Assembly: GCF_026230105.1 (NCBI RefSeq) | Contig: NC_079475.1 | Coordinates: 11,672,125-11,736,124, forward strand | Origin: Diorhabda sublineata | Lineage: Eukaryota > Arthropoda > Insecta > Coleoptera > Chrysomelidae | Length of the DNA stretch: 64,000 nt | Direction of reading: 5' to 3' | Part shown: one piece after another, positions 44,463 through 57,139 of the stretch | Layout of the letters: each line of letters begins with the position of its first letter | Numbering within the stretch: position 1 is the first letter of the stretch | The notes under the pieces: generated by a model | The model's database searches: none | Seen by the model: the letters and a program-made list of their open reading frames with translations, nothing else | What the model was told of the DNA's origin: nothing | Translations under genes and position numbers: made by a program

Positions 44463-45479
44463 GGCACCCCATACTCTCTAAAATTGATGGGAGTTTGAAA
44501 TAGCTAGAGGACCTTCCCTAGCTGCTGTACTATAACTGTTGAATAAAATAACAGTTTGAAGAGAAACGAATGCGTTATCTTAGCATGCCGAATTTTTTAA
44601 AATATTTCTGTCGTCCATTTCAATTATCACTAAACGCAATTTTAATCACCTACAAATATTTTCTTGTCCAATTTAAAAGTTATTGTCTGTTTAAATAATA
44701 AATAACCTTCACTGGAGAAACCATTTTATAACACTTAGACTTCCTAAAGGAATTACCTGGTTGTTTGACAACTGAATTTATTGGGGTATTTTTTTATCAA
44801 ACAAATAACGACACGGTAGTAATTATTTCCTTTAAAATCCTCAACTACTTTCTACTTAATTTAATCACCTATGATCACCTGTTGGGAATGAGATATTAAG
44901 TCGGCGACGTTTGACAGCCTATTGGCTCCTTGTAGATTTCAAGCACAACAGGAAGCGATGTATTTAACCAATTGAAGAAGAAATCTTTGGTAGATATTCT
45001 CTAGTTGAATTATTATTACAGACTTCTCCTGAAGGAGAAAAAAAAACGGTGGAATTGAAGGATAACAAAGGATTAAGCGGCGATTCATTGTTAAAATAAT
45101 TATAACAGACAATAATATAATGAATATTTTTATATTGGAATTCTGTGTAGATTTTTAAAGTTTCTCAAGAATTACTCCGAAAGATTCAACAAAAATATTA
45201 CTTTGATTATAAAGAGATGAAATGATTACAATATAAATTGGATTTGGATAAATAAATGTTAATAAAATTTGAATCAAGACAGTTTTTGTTCAATCAATCC
45301 TTCATTCTAGCCTTTAATTAAAAAACTAATGATTATACTATTTTAGCACGGTCAAATTACTGCAACCATCAATTTTATCAGAAAGCAGACTTTAAATTTA
45401 ACACCAAAAGTAAGCTTTTAATGAACAGGTGAAAAAATATTTGCGGAATTCCTTGAAATATTCATATTCTATTAGATGC
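44463..45479. other. intergenic, no recognised gene
   Basis: AT-rich; no motif recognised. Confidence 0.45.
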
Positions 45480-46020
45480 ATCGAAATCAATAAGATTTAA
45501 AATCTTATTGGGATCTACTTCATTATTTTCTTTCTCAATCTTGCCTCTTCCATCCTCCTAATTTCAGTATTACATTCAGTTATTGTTCTTGCTCTGATCA
45601 TTCTAAATCTTATTTCTGTGTCATCTACCCCTTCTGTATAAAAAATAATTCTTAGATATTTATAGTTATATAACTTCGTTAATATCTAGTTTGTTTGTTG
45701 GTTGAATCTCTTCCTATATATAAAAATATTCTCCACGTTCATCTGCAGCTCCCATTTTCCGTATTCTTTAGCTTAAGTGCCAAGTCATCTATGTCGTTAA
45801 TACATATTACCTGATCATCTGCAAATTAGAGGGCGTATAACTTCATGTCATCGTCGATTTGTATTCCCATTTCTTTGCATTTCTTCTTCAAAGCTGTTAG
45901 AAATTTTGAAACAAATATTTTGAAAAGTGTTGGGTAGATGCAGCACCCTTGCCTCAGGCATTTGCTGATTGTAAAATATTCCGATACTTTATTTCCTTTC
46001 TTATTCATCTTTAAATCCTT
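45480..46020 (-). pseudogene. RTE-like reverse transcriptase fragment
   Basis: Minus-strand reading gives NKVSEYFTISKCLRQGCC, IYPTLFKIFVSKFLTALKKK and CKEMGIQIDDDMKLYAL. A decayed FADD box (ADDQVICINDIDDLA) and a YGKWELQMNVEN-like stretch follow. The wording closely parallels the LINE at 8369-9386 (GLKQGCCLSPTLF and RKCKNMGIP), so both derive from related RTE-like elements. Several frameshifts and stops; both ends are missing. Confidence 0.75.
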
Positions 46021-46055
46021 TTACATAATTCATAAGCACGCTTCTCCAATTTTAG

Positions 46056-46099
46056 AAAGATCGCGTTGCAAGGCTATAAAGATCGCGTTGCAAGGCTAT
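46056..46099. repeat. tandem duplication, 2 x 22 bp
   Basis: AAAGATCGCGTTGCAAGGCT plus AT occurs twice in a row without mismatch, about 35 bp beyond the end of the LINE fragment. Confidence 0.95.
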
Positions 46100-47123
46100 C
46101 CACTTTGGAAATTTGAGTTACCTACTTCACGTTCAGAATTAGTTAAGGGCTCAATATTTTACAATGCAAAAAAATGCACAATCCCTTGCCAATTGAAATC
46201 AAATCGTTATCACCTTTTCCCGCATTCCGCAATAATTTGGGGGTATATTTACTGAAAGGTATAGAGTAATAAGACTTCATTAGGTATGCAAATAGACCAC
46301 AGGGTGATCCAACGAATATCTAAGCCACTTTCATAGTTTGGCATTGATTTCATTGTAATATTCTTTCTTTTTATAAAGTGCAGGTAGTACCCGGGTTGGT
46401 GTCAATATATTGGTTTAGCCTATTGTTATACATTCACAAACACTGAAAATAGTGTGCCAAAGGCGTGCCGGTTGGATACTCGTAAAAAGGAAAGCCGAAT
46501 CTGAAATAGGGTTGGAATTAGGCAGAGGTACTAATAGAAGGTTAAACGGTATCTGTTAAATGCAAAACGTCACTGTATAATCTACTACCTAAGTAATCCC
46601 TACACAATATTTCGCTATTGACACTTCAGGCCCGAAAACATACTTCCTAATTCTCTCACGCTATTAGTTGAAATTTCAATATTACAAATTCCGGACATGC
46701 TGCATGCTGGTTTAATTTTTGCTATGAATATTGAAATTTAGTTATTTTTATGTTTGTTGTCAAGTTTTTACAAGCGTCTGTCTACAACTTGTAACAATTT
46801 TTTGACATTAAAGCATTCCATCTCTGAAATAATAGATGGTTGATCAGTGAATCATTTTTCATAATGGCGCGGTCCTGTCTTTATCTAACCAGCACAAGCT
46901 GGAAAAGTTTTTAGTTGATGAAAGTAATGCGTTTAGTAGAAAACCATCTTTACCACCAACATGAGAGATAAGTTCTCGTTACCATCTTGAGCAAGGAGTG
47001 TTTAATGTACACTTCTTCATCACACCATCACCAACACATTCAACTATATCGAGTATATCAAACTTGTGTGAATATCTTAATATTTTGTATCTAAATTAGT
47101 TGCTATCACACAATTTCATTCGG
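46100..47123. other. intergenic, no recognised gene
   Basis: No motif recognised. Confidence 0.4.
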
Positions 47124-47171
47124 TTTGAAGGTCTTTATGTTTGAAGGTCTTTATGTTTGAAGGTCTTTATG
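47124..47171. repeat. tandem repeat, 3 x 16 bp
   Basis: Three perfect copies of TTTGAAGGTCTTTATG. Confidence 0.95.
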
Positions 47172-47439
47172 TTCAAAACCACACCAAAGTGTCGAAGGAT
47201 CATTTTTCCAAACTGTAACATCTACCTACAAGACGGATTGTTTGATCTAAATGTTCCTAGAAGCTCATGTTCTTTGATTCTTTACCATTATAACTAAGAA
47301 TACTTGTAATAGAGAGACTAAAACTATCCTTTTCTCTCACATTTGTCGCGAATACAGCCTTGATTTCAACCCTTATACAATTTGTGACGGAACTGTTTCT
47401 GGATGAGTACTGTTGGTTGTCTGAGACATTCAACTCTCA

Positions 47440-47635
47440 AGCCCTTACCGATGGGAAAGATCGACGGAAGGAGAGTACGAGGACATAAACTACATTCCAG
47501 GCTACGGAATATAGGAGACTGGTGTGACATTCAGGATGCGACAACAATTTTCCGTCGTGCAGAAGAGGGGTGCCATCAGATAACAGATTAGAAGGTTTGG
47601 ACAAGAAAACACTTACGTAAAGTGTATGAACTTGA
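47440..47635 (+). pseudogene. LINE 3' end: basic C-terminal tail
   Basis: The plus frame reads GKIDGRRVRGHKLHSRLRNI followed by GDWCDIQDATTIFRRAEE. It matches the C-terminal 'GKIExxRxRGRxxxxWLxNIRDWxxxxxxxLFRxA' tail found at the end of many RTE-like and related LINE ORFs. Upstream RT domains are not found. Confidence 0.6.
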
Positions 47636-47788
47636 AGAAGAAGAATGTTGGTTGATCCGACTCAGTACAAGATCTATATAAAACTTCTCATCAATCTGTT
47701 CTCAGAAATGGCTATTTCTTTTATTCCAATATGGTGCTGTTACTTAAATTTTTTAGTCGAATAATATTTAGATGTATTTAGTTTTAAA

Positions 47789-47806
47789 ATATATATATAT
47801 ATATAT
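47789..47806. repeat. short (AT)9 microsatellite
   Basis: Uninterrupted alternating A and T. Confidence 0.9.
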
Positions 47807-48419
47807 TTCTCAATCATTTACGTTTCATGCATTGTATTAATTCAGTTTTCCCAGCCTCTCACTATGTCTAATCATACTTTTAGATGTAAATTGACGTATA
47901 TCTTCCTTGTCATTTTTATAACGGCGTTAAACACTCCTTAAACCCAGCCCAGATTTCTGTTTCGCTCCATATTTCAAGATTATCTAACTAATAAATTATA
48001 AAAAATAATCCCAAAAGGCTGGAAAGTTAAAGTATGTGCTTGATCGTTGTCAGATACATTGCATTAGATTTAATGATTTCGTATATAATTACATACAAGT
48101 AACTGTGAATATAATATATTTATATTCTGAGATAGAAGAGAATTTTTTCGAAAAAATTTTAGGTTAAAGAATAACCAGAAAACACACATACATACCCTAA
48201 TCTGGCGAATAGAATGGATGTTCAATGACTGATACACGAGAATTTCAAAATATAGACAAAGAAGTCTTCTAAACAAGAGTACGAGGGTATTAACTGGATG
48301 TTAGATTGGTCTAATACGAAGCGTAGAGAATAGCTGGGACCACGTAACCTCACTTTATAGTTTACTTATAGCCATAAGTGAACCAGTGTCTGTTTCGTAA
48401 CTTATTATTATTCTTTCCA
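47807..48419. other. intergenic, no recognised gene
   Basis: No motif recognised upstream of the mariner deletion derivative. Confidence 0.4.
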
Positions 48420-48830
48420 AGACTCAAGGGTATGAATTGTGCTTGCCGAGAAGTTGTGGCAAATTTGCGTCCCAGAACAAATATTACCGATGAGATTATT
48501 AGTACCGTAGAAAAACTCATTTTGGGAGACTCGCGCAGTACTGTACAAGATATAGCTGAAGAATTGGGTATCAGCGTGAGTATTTTGAGCAGAAATTCAC
48601 ACGGTCGGTGCACACGTTTCATGCAGCGGTATGTAGAAGAAGAATATTTACCACAGACGAGATTTGAGTACACACTAAAGAAGAAGAAGGCGCTCTAGTT
48701 GAAGCGAAGGTTTCACTTTCAGCGGTGAAGATGTTTTTACAAAAAAAAAGCTTCCAAAAGCTTCTGGAAATCTGGCAAAAGTGTGACGGGAAATATCTAG
48801 AAAAACTGTAATTAATTTTAGCTCTGGAAA
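48420..48830 (+). pseudogene. mariner transposase, internally deleted
   Basis: The plus frame reads NLRPRTNITDEIISTVEKLI and STVQDIAEELGISVSIL, the linker and second helix-turn-helix of a mariner transposase (consensus 'GRPxTxxTDENIxxVxxLV...TVxEIAEELGIS'). The catalytic core is missing. After about 130 bp of unclear sequence, FQKLLEIWQKCDGKYLEKL corresponds to the extreme C-terminus ('GxxKLxxRWxKCxxxxGxYxEK') and ends at TAA at about 48811. Removal of the core with both ends kept is the usual form of a mariner deletion derivative. Terminal repeats were not identified. Confidence 0.65.
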
Positions 48831-49378
48831 TGATTGATAAATTTTTTAAAATTTTTGAACCATGATATAATTAAATAAATTGTTTTTTAAAAGAAAAATT
48901 TATTTAGCAAACTGACGATTTAGTAATTCAAAGTTACAATTAGTTACACTAATCTGACTGGCGTACTAGACGAATATCAAATTAAATGAATAAGTATTAG
49001 TTTTACAGACTTCTTTATATATTAGTTCTTATCTTATACAATAATAATTATAAAATTAGATAAATGTATTTATTGTTCATTATAGTCACATTAACAATAA
49101 TTAAATAATAAATAATTGAAAACGATACCTTAATGGGGTTGAAGTTGAATCTATAAGACTGACAGAAATAGTAAACACAGACAATTTATAGCAACGATAA
49201 CTTAATAAGGTTAGAGTTCATAGTAGTAACTAATTGATGATGATGCGCCGCTGTTAGGAGGGTTGTTTTGGATTACTTAATTATATTATTAGAATTAGCT
49301 AAAAAAGTTATTGACTAAGATTGTAGATCGTCTATTTTTTTGTACAAAATGGCTGATATGTTAATGATTATTATCTAG
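48831..49378. other. intergenic, no recognised gene
   Basis: AT-rich; no motif recognised. Confidence 0.45.
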
Positions 49379-49445
49379 AAAAGTGATTCCCAAAGTAGTC
49401 AAGGTGCACCCCTAGGGGTGCACGGAAAGGTCTATAACAAGAGTG
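49379..49445. repeat. hAT-like terminal sequence with perfect 20 bp palindrome
   Basis: GTGCACCCCTAGGGGTGCAC at 49404-49423 is a perfect palindrome. It follows AAGTGATTCCCAAAGTAGTC, a wording like the 'CAGTGxTTCCCAAA' termini of many hAT elements, which often carry a GC-rich palindrome just inside. A matching opposite end was not found nearby, so it may be a solitary end or a degraded MITE. Confidence 0.4.
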
Positions 49446-50020
49446 AACTTAAATTTCTATAGTTTAATTTGATTTTTTGAAGAAATTGGTAATATCGTAT
49501 CCTCGCTCAAAAAGTGTCATAAGTCAAAAAAAAATTACCAAGTAATGAGTATTTCAAATTAATTCTGACTTTATTTTTCACTTTTCGGATGATAACTCAA
49601 AAACTGTCAGCAATTATCTATTTGACTAGCACCAATAGTGCAATAAAAGAGATTAACTAATTTTTTCAGTTATGACACTATTACAACGGAGGTGCGATAT
49701 GGTGTGTATCAACTAAAACTAATAATAAGTATTTTAAAAGTGGTTTACGAGGAAAAAACTTGTAATTACATAGGGAATTGCAATGAAAACAGATTTTTTT
49801 CATATAAACGGAAAGGAAAATGGTATATGGTATACTGGGGCATAGTGAAAAACTTCTATATGATAGAAAACGAGTCTATTTCTGTTCGAATATTCTATTT
49901 AAAAGAAGAATATATTTTAAAACTCGTGATCTGACTATTTGAAATTTCAGTTTATGTTACAATCTTAGAATTTTACCTACAACTAATGTTATAGCGACGG
50001 CAAATTTCAATCATTTCGTT
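49446..50020. other. intergenic, no recognised gene
   Basis: An 80-codon plus frame at 49692-49934 has no recognised domain. Confidence 0.35.
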
Positions 50021-50023
50021 ACC

Positions 50024-50050
50024 GCAGCATCGGCAGCAGCTGCGGCGGCA
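50024..50050 (+). other. GCN tract, possible polyalanine-coding exon
   Basis: The nine codons read Ala-Ala-Ser-Ala6 in a frame that also reads NFNHFVTAA upstream and DIYCIK then TAG downstream. Upstream, TTTCAG at about 49950 and TTATAG at about 49994 resemble splice acceptors. GC content here is far above the surroundings. This could be an exon edge of a host gene with an alanine run, as in many transcription factors, or a trinucleotide expansion. No homeodomain or other domain is seen. Confidence 0.25.
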
Positions 50051-52369
50051 GATATTTATTGCATTAAATAGTTGAAATATCGTGAACGGAATCTTCTCTG
50101 CTTCTTTAAAATTGGACAGATTTATCGCGTGTTAACATCCAATTACACGAAGAGTTTCAAAACAGAGCGCAACGCGTTGGATACGATTTAAATTACTGAT
50201 ATTACTTTCTTTTTGCGTATGTTGTAGCTTTAATTCTCGAACGGAAATGTTGGAAAGAATCATAATTTGTATATTTTAGAAACGATCTTAGGAGCAGCTT
50301 TGAAAAATTATCATTTTTTCACTACGATTTCTTAACTAAATAAATAATAATAGTAGTAGAAAATCATGTTTAGATAATTTTTCCTTTCGTTTTTTAAGTC
50401 TACGTGATTTCTAAACGATTTGAGGTCGGAACTACTGCTGGTCAATTGGATTTTTATTTTCATTTGATGGAAAATGACATAAATTTAATATAATGTTTTG
50501 TAACTTGATTAAAAAACTTTAAAATTAACTTTGTCAAAGTTCAAAGAGTGTGATGCAGCTATTGCGAGAACTGGAAAAAACTTCATCTTAATGTGAATAT
50601 TTTTAATATAAGTAATATAGATACAGTGTATCTTTCGTCCTAGAAAGAGAATTTAGAAATTCAACTATTGAATATTCAATTAATAATTTATATTAAATGA
50701 TATAAATTCAATAACAATTTCAACTGTATGAAGTCGTTCTTCGCACCTCACTTTTCAAGAATTACCACAAGAAAAAACACAGGAGGCCAAGGAAATGCTC
50801 CGTTTAAGGATTCGGGAAAATCATATCAACAATGTTCATGATCATACTTGAGTTCTTGTAGAAATAATATTTGATCATCCACTGTATGTTGAGGAAGTTT
50901 AAGAATGTAGAAGGACCTTAAAATTTCCTAATACAGCTCTGCGTTTACAGAAACATATTGTTCCCATTTTAGAAATTTTAGAAAAAAAATTGGTCTAGGA
51001 ATACTGATGAGGACATGGGAGGAGAGGTTCAGGGGAAGATCACTTCAGTACTTGAAGTTTTGATTCTTCATAAATCCCGAAAGATGAAAATGTGCATAGT
51101 CACTCATTCAGAGGTTGTGAATAGACTCCTGATCTCCTCCAACCATGTCTATTAACGTTTTCGTTCAATACCCGAATCACTTGATTTTGTAAAAGCGATG
51201 GTAGTATTCTTACCTCAAGATCTTTCAGACAAAGCTGTCGGAAATTCCAAAGGCGTCCTCAGCCGATGTGCTCACATCATATTAAAAATATTCATACTCA
51301 TACTTGAGTTTTTTGGGGCTCCGTCTTGTCTTCCATTTTAGAAAAAAAAATGGGTCTAGGAATACTAATGAGGACATGATACACCAAAGTGTTGCCTTGG
51401 ATGAGTGGAGAGGTTGATGATCGTCACGTAAATTCCAAGGACAACACACTGACGATGTGTTAACATTCGCTGGCTTCTTCATATAGCAATCCTCGCGCGT
51501 TATACATTATCTTTTACTCGTTCCTCCACTCATATTTTCAAAATTTGTCAGCCACAACTTTATTGAATTTACATCAGCCACCGGTTGATTGGGATTAACT
51601 TCAAAATGAGTATGAAAACGACGCTAAGCTGTTACAAAATGCTTTCGCAGCAAACTCTTGGTGTTGTTTTGAAGACTATCCTTTCAAACCTTTCAAACAA
51701 CTAGCGTGCCCTAGAAATGCTTTGAGGAATATAACGGTAACCTTAACAACTGGTCTACTTTCATACTATCCAAAGCCATTTCGAAAACATGGAGGATTGA
51801 CTGCCGTGTTATTCATATTTCATTCAATTAGCGTCTAATCCTTCAACAGTAATTAGATTTTTTTATCTAATGAGATGCAATTATCCAACGAAATGAACTA
51901 GAAACCTTTATATAGCTCTCTCCCGCTACTGGAATTTTTATGTTTAATCGTGTACTTCGTTTTACCTAAATAAGTATATATGTTTTAAAGCTGAACTTCG
52001 ATCACCTCATCAAAATTCTTCGGCTGTTTGCGATACTATGTACCGCTGATGTTCCGATAATGAGTATCATCGATGCAGTACTTATGGTTCATTTAATATA
52101 CCGAGTATCTCAATAAAAAAAACTAGTTATTCAAGAAAAAAACCATTAGATTAATACACGTTATTAAAATATATATCTAGTGATCGATTTTTTTATATTT
52201 ATTGACACTGAAACTTCTTATTTTCAAAAGTTAAAAATTATGAGATATTGCCATTTTCTCTTCAATATTTCGTTCTTTTCTTAAATATTATGAGGTTATT
52301 TTGACAAACTGATCTGTCCATAGATATCCTCAAGTATACTGAACCACTGAGCTCATCACCGACGCATCA
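50051..52369. other. intergenic, diverged internal repeats
   Basis: No domain recognised. A block at about 51000-51025 (GGTCTAGGAATACTGATGAG) recurs at about 51353-51378 with few changes. The 24 bp core TTCAAACAACTAGCGTGCCC at about 51691 also occurs in the tandem unit at 52612-53095. Confidence 0.4.
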
Positions 52370-52615
52370 AATGACCATCGTCTTCAAAGTTGTGTGACAC
52401 GTACCTGAACTTAAAGAAGAGTTAATGGTGGTATATGACCGCATTTTCAATCGCTTAAGAATGAGAGATCCTCTATATGAAATAAAAGTAACATAGAATT
52501 TATCGCTCCTGACTACATACTTTGTTATTTTGGGACTGTCGAAGACCCTGCACATTTCTTGGTATGTCCAAGCTTATCCACACAACAGAAGTTCGGTACT
52601 CAGAAAACGACATAG
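52370..52615 (+). pseudogene. LINE RNase H end and Cys/His tail remnant
   Basis: The plus strand reads ITDASNDHRLQSCV near 52347-52400, then CYFGTVEDPAHFLVCPSLST at about 52522-52581. This fits the 'C-x-C-xxxEDxxHxLxxCP' knuckle at the C-terminus of R1/I-type LINEs. Frames are broken between the blocks. It runs directly into the tandem duplication. Confidence 0.5.
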
Positions 52616-53095
52616 CCGTGCAAGTCTCTTTATAGTGGACCTTCAAACAACTAGCGTGCCCTAGACGTTCTAGAGTAACTTCTGAAAATAATGAACATAC
52701 AGACTTCAAAGGATATAATGAGGATTTCGTCCTCGGAAAACGTATCAAATATCATATTACAAACTAAAATGCCTTAAAGGTGAGGATTTGGAGCCTGTTG
52801 CTAGAGTATCCACATCTAAAACTGCATCAACTAATACTTATATTCGAAACTTCTCGATTATATAGCCGTGCAAGTCTCTTTGCACTGTACCTTCAAACAA
52901 CTAGCGTGTCATAGACATAATAAGTAAGTAAGTACTCAAAATAATGAACATACAGACTTCAAAGGATATAATGAGGATTTTGTCTTCAGAAAACGCATCA
53001 AAAATTATATCACAAACTAAAATTCTTTAATGGTAAGAATTTGGGGCCTGTTTCTAGAGTACTCGCATCTGAAACTGCATCAACAAGTATTTAAA
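52612..53095. repeat. tandem duplication of a ~250 bp unit
   Basis: Copy 1 begins at about 52612 and copy 2 at about 52862, both with TAGCCGTGCAAGTCTCTTT. Shared blocks are CTTCAAACAACTAGCGTG, AATGAACATACAGACTTCAA, AGGATATAATGAGGATTT and AAACTGCATCAAC. Identity is roughly 85%. A partial third copy of the core lies at about 51691. It contains no protein motif, and may represent the 3' untranslated region of the adjacent LINE in tandem. Confidence 0.85.
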
Positions 53096-54479
53096 ATCAA
53101 AATTTGTCTATTACCTCTTCTTAGATAACAATAATAAATTTCATTTATTACACAAATTGAAATTGAGTCAATTTTATAGTAAAATTTATGAAGAAGATAC
53201 TATAAATCAGAGTACATTTTGTTCACTTTTACTAAAATTATGATCGCATCAGTGCTACGAAACCTAGGCCAGGAAACAGGTTAAGACGATATTGAACATC
53301 GGTCAAAATTGTTTATTGTCTCTCCTGCTTGATTTTCTCGGCTATAAATTTACAAGATCTATTATAATTGACAGTTTTTCGTGTGTTGTGAATTAATAAC
53401 TATAATTAAAGTTTCTAAAATCATTTTCACCTCTTTGCTCCTAGAATTTTAGTTCGTGGACATATTGTATAAATTGTATTTAAAGCAATTATGGTAGGTA
53501 AATCTAACGAAATAAATATAATCTGCATCAGATTTATCTAATTTTTGAATTCGCTTTTTCTCAAGGAAATTGGAAATAATTCAACCAGTATAATATCACT
53601 GCCAATTTCTCATTCTGACGACTTAATACAATGTTACCAAAAAATTTTCAAAATATCTAAATACTGTGTCACAACATATATTCATTAAAATGATAAATTA
53701 TCTTAGTTTAAGTGAAACAAATAGATCATGGAGTTGGAATTATTCATAGCTGTACAGTCAAAAATTACAACATAAAGTCAATATTATTATGACCCTTTGA
53801 GGATGGGTAAAAGGTTTAAAATTTTATCTCTATTGACAAGTTATTACTTTTGTTCTAGAAAAATAGTTGGTCGGACAAATACAGTCGATGTATCATCGTT
53901 TTGCAAGGTAAAGTCCCTGGCTTTCGTTTTAGTTTCGTTTTTCCTGTAGATATTGTTGTTTATTATGCTCTGTAATATTTCTTCACTCTTGTGCGTCTAT
54001 GCTTTTGAATTTTTTTATTGCGGTTAGAAGTAAAATGTTTAGCAGATGAAGTCGACGAAGGTCATGTTTATTATGGTATTAGAACTTATTTAAAATGTTT
54101 ATTAAAGTAAAATCGACAAGGATATTGACTTTTTTGAAAGATAAATTGTAAAAAATATCCCGGAAAAATTAGACATTTGTCTTTTTTGTATATGGAAAGT
54201 GACTAGAGCATGCAAATAAAAGTATTCGCTTCCAAAAACTGACTAGAACAACAGTTTTCTGAATAAAGGGTCGTGGATACAGATGAATTTGAAAATTTAA
54301 CACTACTAATCGCACTAATTACAACACTACAAACACTTTAATAACTAACACTTCACGTTGCATATCACTATTGACTACGACAAATAGTTTCCTGTCATCT
54401 TTCATTTCATGAATTTTAAATATGTATTTTCGTAAATTATATTTAGATTTCAAAAATAAACGAAAAAAATCCATAATAG
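53096..54479. other. intergenic, no recognised gene
   Basis: AT-rich; no motif recognised. Confidence 0.45.
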
Positions 54480-56275
54480 ATAACGCACTAGTAAGCAAAA
54501 GTATTTGGAAAAACGGGAAAGATATCAAGGTTAGAAGGAGTCAGGAATTGAGAATGACCACTATTTTCTGGTGATAAAAATGAAAAGTAAAGTAATAGAT
54601 AGACCTAGGAGGAAAAAAACATCGAATAAAAAAATTAGATGTCATAATTTCAGACAAACTATAAATAAAACGAGATACCAAGAAATGATAGAAGAAAAAA
54701 TTAAATATGATGATGACACAGAGAAAGAGATATGGACGAAATTTGGAAATATAATAATAAATGGAGCGGAAAAAATATGTGGAACGACAAGATTAATCAG
54801 CATGTAATGCAAGAGAGATAATCGGAGATAATCGAAGATCATAAAACATGCAATTAGAAAAAAAATACAAAAATGGGCTACATGTCTAAAAATTAACGCT
54901 ATATAAAATACACACAAATAAAAGACGGAAGTTAAATATTAGTTTAAGAACAAAAACATAAGTCATGGTGATAATTTAGAGAAAAAATTATTAACACACA
55001 TGAAAACATCAGAAAAACAAGTAATTATATTAAGAACTTACTCATGAGCATAAAAGAGAAAAGAGGAGATATAATAACAAAAGAAGATGTTGTCATGGAA
55101 AAGATGGAAACAATATTTTTGAGATAGTTTATAAGGAAAGGATTTGAACAAGAAATAAAAACAGAGATACTACAGGATTGGATTAACAGAAACACAAATA
55201 ACAAAAAATGCAAAAGTTCAAAAGAAATACAACAGGCAATATAGAAAGGAAAGAAATATACCAAATAACGATAGACATAATAATAACAGACACACTAAAA
55301 ATCCTACTGAACAAAATATATAACAAAGGAGAAGCTCCAAAAGATTGAGAAGTGTGTATAATTACACCAAAATACAAGAAGCTGTTACAATTATAGAGGA
55401 ATCAGATTACTAAGTACAATCAGCAAGATATAAACGAGAATAGACTAAGACATGATCAAGAAGGAACCATTGAAGATTAACAACCACGGTTTAGAACAAA
55501 CAAAGAAACAATAGATGTTAACTTCATGATTAGACTGAAAAAGCAATGAGAGAAAACAGAGAAAAGCTACTGTGTTCTATAAATCTTGGAAAAGAATTCG
55601 ACAAAGCCAATACGATTGACATATGGAAAATCATAGAATGAAGAGGTATAGAAGAAAAACTAATTAAAGAGATTGAAAGCTTCATATAAACAGACGAAAA
55701 TGTATGCCAGAGTTAGGCAAATGGACTTAAAAATACATGATGACAGTCTATAGATAATGAATATGAAAATAAAAGAACACAAAACTAAGTTGATGATAAT
55801 AAGACGCATAAGATAAAATTGGAAGAATCAAATATAGAGCACGTGAAAAGCTTCAAATACCTTGGCATCATACTACAAGATGGAAGATTCGAACAAGAGA
55901 TGAATAAAAGAACTGGAAGATTATTCAATTTAGACACAGTTTCTGAACAAAAAGGAAATACGAAAACAAATAAAAACATATTGACCATATTGACATACAG
56001 ATCATACAGAAACGAAAAAGCAAAACTAGAAAAATATAGGAGAGAATTTGAATTTAAAATCGATTCAAAATAAACTCGAGAAGGACTATTAAGATGATTT
56101 GGCGATGTTTTGAAAATGGAAAACGAAGGATTGATACGGAAGATATATGAAGCACCAACTTACCACCGTGGAGGAGGTGGAGAGAAGAAATTAGGAAAGA
56201 ATGGAAACAGCTGTGGAAAAGGCAAGTCTTACACCTGAAAATGTAGAAAAGTTTCAGGATAAGTAAGTAAATGAC
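54480..56275 (+). pseudogene. RTE-like LINE, heavily decayed, near full RT length
   Basis: The plus strand preserves the order of an RTE-like ORF in A-rich, stop-filled sequence. KVIDRPRRKKTSNKK at about 54592 follows a decayed endonuclease C-terminus (SDHxxV-type). NYRGI near 55391 is the start of RT. FRTNKETIDV near 55493 and INLGKEFDKANTIDIWKII near 55580 are RT motifs. ESNIEHVKSFKYLGIILQD at 55819-55885 is the post-RT box. FGDVLKMENEGLIRKIYEAP near 56100 and a REEIRKEWKQLWKRQ stretch form the C-terminal tail. The catalytic FADD box is not visible. The Phe/Leu-rich minus-strand frames over this stretch are its complement. Confidence 0.7.
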
Positions 56276-57139
56276 AATAATTTTTGTAACGCTTCATTTA
56301 CTGTTACTGTAAGAAAAAATTGGGAATTGTACACTGCAAGTTTATGGAAACTAACTCGAATACTTCGAAGGTTTCGTTAGCAATACAAGTTTAAGTAATT
56401 TAAATTTTTTAAATCCATAATTTTCGGAATATATGATATTTCAATATATGATGTTTTTATTACCAAATGTAATATATGCAACTATAAGGAAAAAATTAAA
56501 TTAAAGATGACGTAAAAATAGATTTAAACAGATGTTCGTACTCAACTTATTTCAGCTAAGTTACTAAAATAATCGGATGATTAATATGATACGCTCTGTA
56601 GTTGTACATTCTCATTCTTCCTATTTAATATAAAAGCCGTTGAATCCACTTTATTTAATATATATTTTACGTGAATTACTTCGAGATATACCAGATTGAT
56701 AGTTTGATTAGAACTAGCTATATTGCATGTCATTAAATACAAACGTTATTTCTTTCAACTCATTACCTTAAGTGAAGCAGGGCCGAAATAAGGTAATTAA
56801 CTGGAAAATATTTCGAATATAAGGTACTTGATATATACAGTAAATTAGTTTATAATAATCAGAATCAGATTTTAATTCTTAACGTGATAATATAAGAATT
56901 AATGATTGCCATTGCATCAAAATTCACTTTCATTCTATTTTTTTTTCTATTTTCCACATGAATATAACAAAATAATTTTAATATGGTCATCCGACCCTAA
57001 TTAGAAATAAAAAAATATGGCGATTATTGAAAAAATCTTTTCAATACACCAATCGAATAATCCAAATTTTTGGGTAGTTCAATAGGTTCAGGCAATCAAA
57101 TAAATGCTTAATTTTTCGAATAACTTATGTTAGCCCTGT
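56276..57139. other. intergenic, no recognised gene
   Basis: AT-rich; no motif recognised. Confidence 0.45.

Noticed and set aside
54642..55377. Minus-strand hydrophobic ORFs
   Set aside because: They overlap the plus-strand RTE-like LINE remnant and are its complement.
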